From assembly GCA_021160485.1 (NCBI GenBank), contig JAGHCL010000099.1, forward strand, positions 1 to 7,545: DNA of 7,545 nucleotides, in the 5' to 3' direction. The DNA is from Candidatus Desulfofervidaceae bacterium. GTDB taxonomy: Bacteria; Desulfobacterota; Desulfofervidia; Desulfofervidales; Desulfofervidaceae. Shown one piece after another: positions 5,935 through 7,545 of this stretch (its first letter is position 1; each line of letters starts with the position of its first letter). Made by a program: the position numbers and the translations under genes. Under the pieces are notes generated by a model. That model was not told where the DNA came from, did not search any database, and worked only from the letters and a program-made list of their open reading frames with translations.

Positions 5935-7545
5935 AAGGATTTATAAGTCTCTCTCTAATCATGTCTTGTGGCCTTATGGGGAAAGCGGATTTAAACGGGT
6001 ATTGGATGTTCAGTCAGCCGAGGTAATTAGCTTCCTTGATAATCATCCTGATCAGGCTAAACAATTGCTTAAGCTCTGTGTAAGCTGCTCTTACCTGGCC
6101 AATTTATTGGTAAGAAAACCCCATCTGCTCTCCTGGCTTTTTTTAGAGCAGGCCATATCAAAAAGCCGAACTAGAGCCGAATTTCTTGCGCTTTTAAAAC
6201 CACTTATCCCCCAGGCTGATTTCCCTAAAAAACTTAGGGAATTTAAGACCAAAGAATACCTACGCATTTGGACAAGGGATGTTAACCAGCTATGTAGCTT
6301 GGAAGACTCTTTGGCTGAATTAAGTGCCCTAGCCGAGGCTTGCATCCAAGCATGTTACGAACATGCATTAATATCTTTATCTCAAACTCCTCCAGCACGT
6401 TTTTTTGTTTTAGGATTAGGGAAGTTAGGTGTAAAGGAACTCAACTTCTATTCCGACATTGATATCGTTTATCTATATGAAGCCCCATCATCTCTTTCTC
6501 CTCAAGAACATGGCTTTTTCATTAAACTAGCTGAAACTATCACCAAACTCCTGCAGGACCCTGCTTATGGAGAAATCGTGTTTAAAGTTGACTTAAACCT
6601 TCGTCCTGGGGGGAAAGAAAGTGAAATTGTTCAGTCTACCAGAGCGGTAGAAATCTTCTATGAAAATTTTGGGCGAACATTGGAAAGGCTTGCCTTACTT
6701 CGGGCCCGCCCAGTAGCTGGAGAAATAGAAACAGGAGAGGCGTTTCTCAAAAGCCTTGAGCCGTTTATTTATCGTCGTTATTTGGACTACTCCGGAGTGG
6801 AAGAAATCAGAACCCTGAAAAGGGCATTAGATTTCCAATCACGTCGGCAAAGGGGTATAAATGTCAAATTGGGACAGGGAGGTATCCGTGAATTAGAATT
6901 TTTTATCAATACCTTACAACTCATCTATGGTGGTAAAATTCCAGCCTTGCGTCAGCATCACACCTCTGCCGTCATTGAGGCCCTTAAAACTGCCAAAATT
7001 ATCAAGCCTGAGGACGCCGAGGGACTAAAACGGGGTTACCGTTACTTGAGACGCCTAGAACACCTCTGCCAGATGGCCACCTATCGTCAAACCCACACCC
7101 TTCCTTCAGACCATACTGCCCTTCTAAAAATTGTGCGTTTAATGGGCTACGCCCAGAGAGACGAACAGGCAGCTTTAGGAGCGTTTCACCTACATTTACA
7201 AAAGACGAGAAGCTTTGTTCATCGCCTTTTCAAAGAACTTTTATATTCGCCAGAGGAAGAAGACAGAGACAAAACCAAAGCCCTTTTATTAAAGAGCCTC
7301 TTTACCGACCTTCTGTTGGAAGAAGAAGCTATTTCTTATCTGGAACACCTTGGGTTCAAGCGGCCCCAAATGGCATATGAGGCAATTTCTAATTTAAAAG
7401 GAGTTTTAAAAACTCCTCATGCCTCTAGTCAAGCACGGGAGGCTCTTATCTCCCTCTTGCCCAAGCTTCTATTAGAAGCTGCTCAAACACTTGACCCTGA
7501 CCTCGCGCTGGTTCATCTAGAGGAATTTATCACCCGGATAGGCCC
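5927..7545 (+). CDS. glnE: Bifunctional glutamine synthetase adenylyltransferase/deadenylase, N-terminal part (3' end outside window)
   Basis: GlnE attaches and removes AMP on glutamine synthetase under PII control, matching glutamine synthesis to nitrogen supply. The frame is open from ATG 5927 to the window end, giving 539 complete codons of a family usually about 950 residues long. The N-terminal nucleotidyltransferase domain, which acts as the adenylyl-removing half, shows GLGKLGVKEL (163-172) and YSDIDI with the metal-binding Asp177 and Asp179. VDLNLRPGGK (221-230), YLDYSGVEEIRTLKR (285-299), NVKLGQGGIRELEFF (312-326) and LQLIYGGKIPALR (330-342) are GlnE hallmarks. The adenylylating second half lies beyond the window. 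A Val stands where most relatives have the second Gly of GKLGG. An in-frame TAA at 5915-5917 and the family match support the start at 5927, although the Shine-Dalgarno sequence is weak. The start codon overlaps the mltA stop (ATGACTGA), so translation is probably coupled. Confidence 0.95.
   Translation, partial: MTERIYKSLSNHVLWPYGESGFKRVLDVQSAEVISFLDNHPDQAKQLLKLCVSCSYLANLLVRKPHLLSWLFLEQAISKSRTRAEFLALLKPLIPQADFPKKLREFKTKEYLRIWTRDVNQLCSLEDSLAELSALAEACIQACYEHALISLSQTPPARFFVLGLGKLGVKELNFYSDIDIVYLYEAPSSLSPQEHGFFIKLAETITKLLQDPAYGEIVFKVDLNLRPGGKESEIVQSTRAVEIFYENFGRTLERLALLRARPVAGEIETGEAFLKSLEPFIYRRYLDYSGVEEIRTLKRALDFQSRRQRGINVKLGQGGIRELEFFINTLQLIYGGKIPALRQHHTSAVIEALKTAKIIKPEDAEGLKRGYRYLRRLEHLCQMATYRQTHTLPSDHTALLKIVRLMGYAQRDEQAALGAFHLHLQKTRSFVHRLFKELLYSPEEEDRDKTKALLLKSLFTDLLLEEEAISYLEHLGFKRPQMAYEAISNLKGVLKTPHASSQAREALISLLPKLLLEAAQTLDPDLALVHLEEFITRIG

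Noticed and set aside
6091..6345. - strand open frame inside glnE
   Set aside because: The + strand frame here is continuous and carries GlnE family sequence on both sides, so this is a shadow frame.
1..7545. CRISPR array, tRNA/rRNA genes, transposase or phage genes
   Set aside because: No regularly spaced long repeats, cloverleaf-like sequence or mobile-element protein motifs were seen on either strand.

Overview
This window looks like a housekeeping stretch of a bacterial chromosome with moderate to low GC. It probably comes from a Gram-negative, Desulfobacterota-type (former Deltaproteobacteria) lineage, possibly a thermophile. The lineage guess is inference. It rests on the ftsH-folP-...-glmM order, on a lipoprotein MltA (which implies an outer membrane), on a GlnE adenylyltransferase, and on a type III pantothenate kinase. 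No species can be named from the sequence alone.

Layout. (1) Bases 1-3684, + strand: a compact gene string of ftsH (3' end only), folP, glmM and coaX. Gaps are 69, 9 and 2 bases. The string links membrane protein quality control, folate synthesis, the first committed step toward UDP-GlcNAc, and the first step of CoA synthesis. (2) Bases 3685-3902: a 218-base convergent intergenic stretch with no gene. It contains a degenerate 7-base-periodic, hairpin-forming element. (3) Bases 3903-4547, - strand: one nitroreductase-family gene with a strong Shine-Dalgarno sequence and a recognisable promoter. (4) Bases 4548-4773: a divergent intergenic stretch with the nitroreductase promoter, a short heptamer repeat, a small palindrome and a likely mltA promoter. 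(5) Bases 4774-7545, + strand: mltA, encoding a lipoprotein lytic transglycosylase, overlaps by 8 bases the start of glnE. glnE encodes the glutamine synthetase adenylyltransferase/deadenylase and runs off the window.

How the genes work together. FtsH, GlmM and MltA all act on envelope upkeep: proteolysis in the inner membrane, precursor supply, and murein turnover. FolP and CoaX make cofactors. GlnE tunes glutamine synthetase, the enzyme that supplies the glutamine used to make glucosamine-6-phosphate, the precursor of GlmM's substrate.

I found no mobile element, CRISPR array, RNA gene or clearly new system. The points most worth a second look are these: cdaA and ybbR, usually found between folP and glmM, are absent; a near-consensus promoter implies a leaderless mltA mRNA; short repeats sit on both sides of the nitroreductase gene; and an ATGCKTAA octamer is repeated between ftsH and folP.
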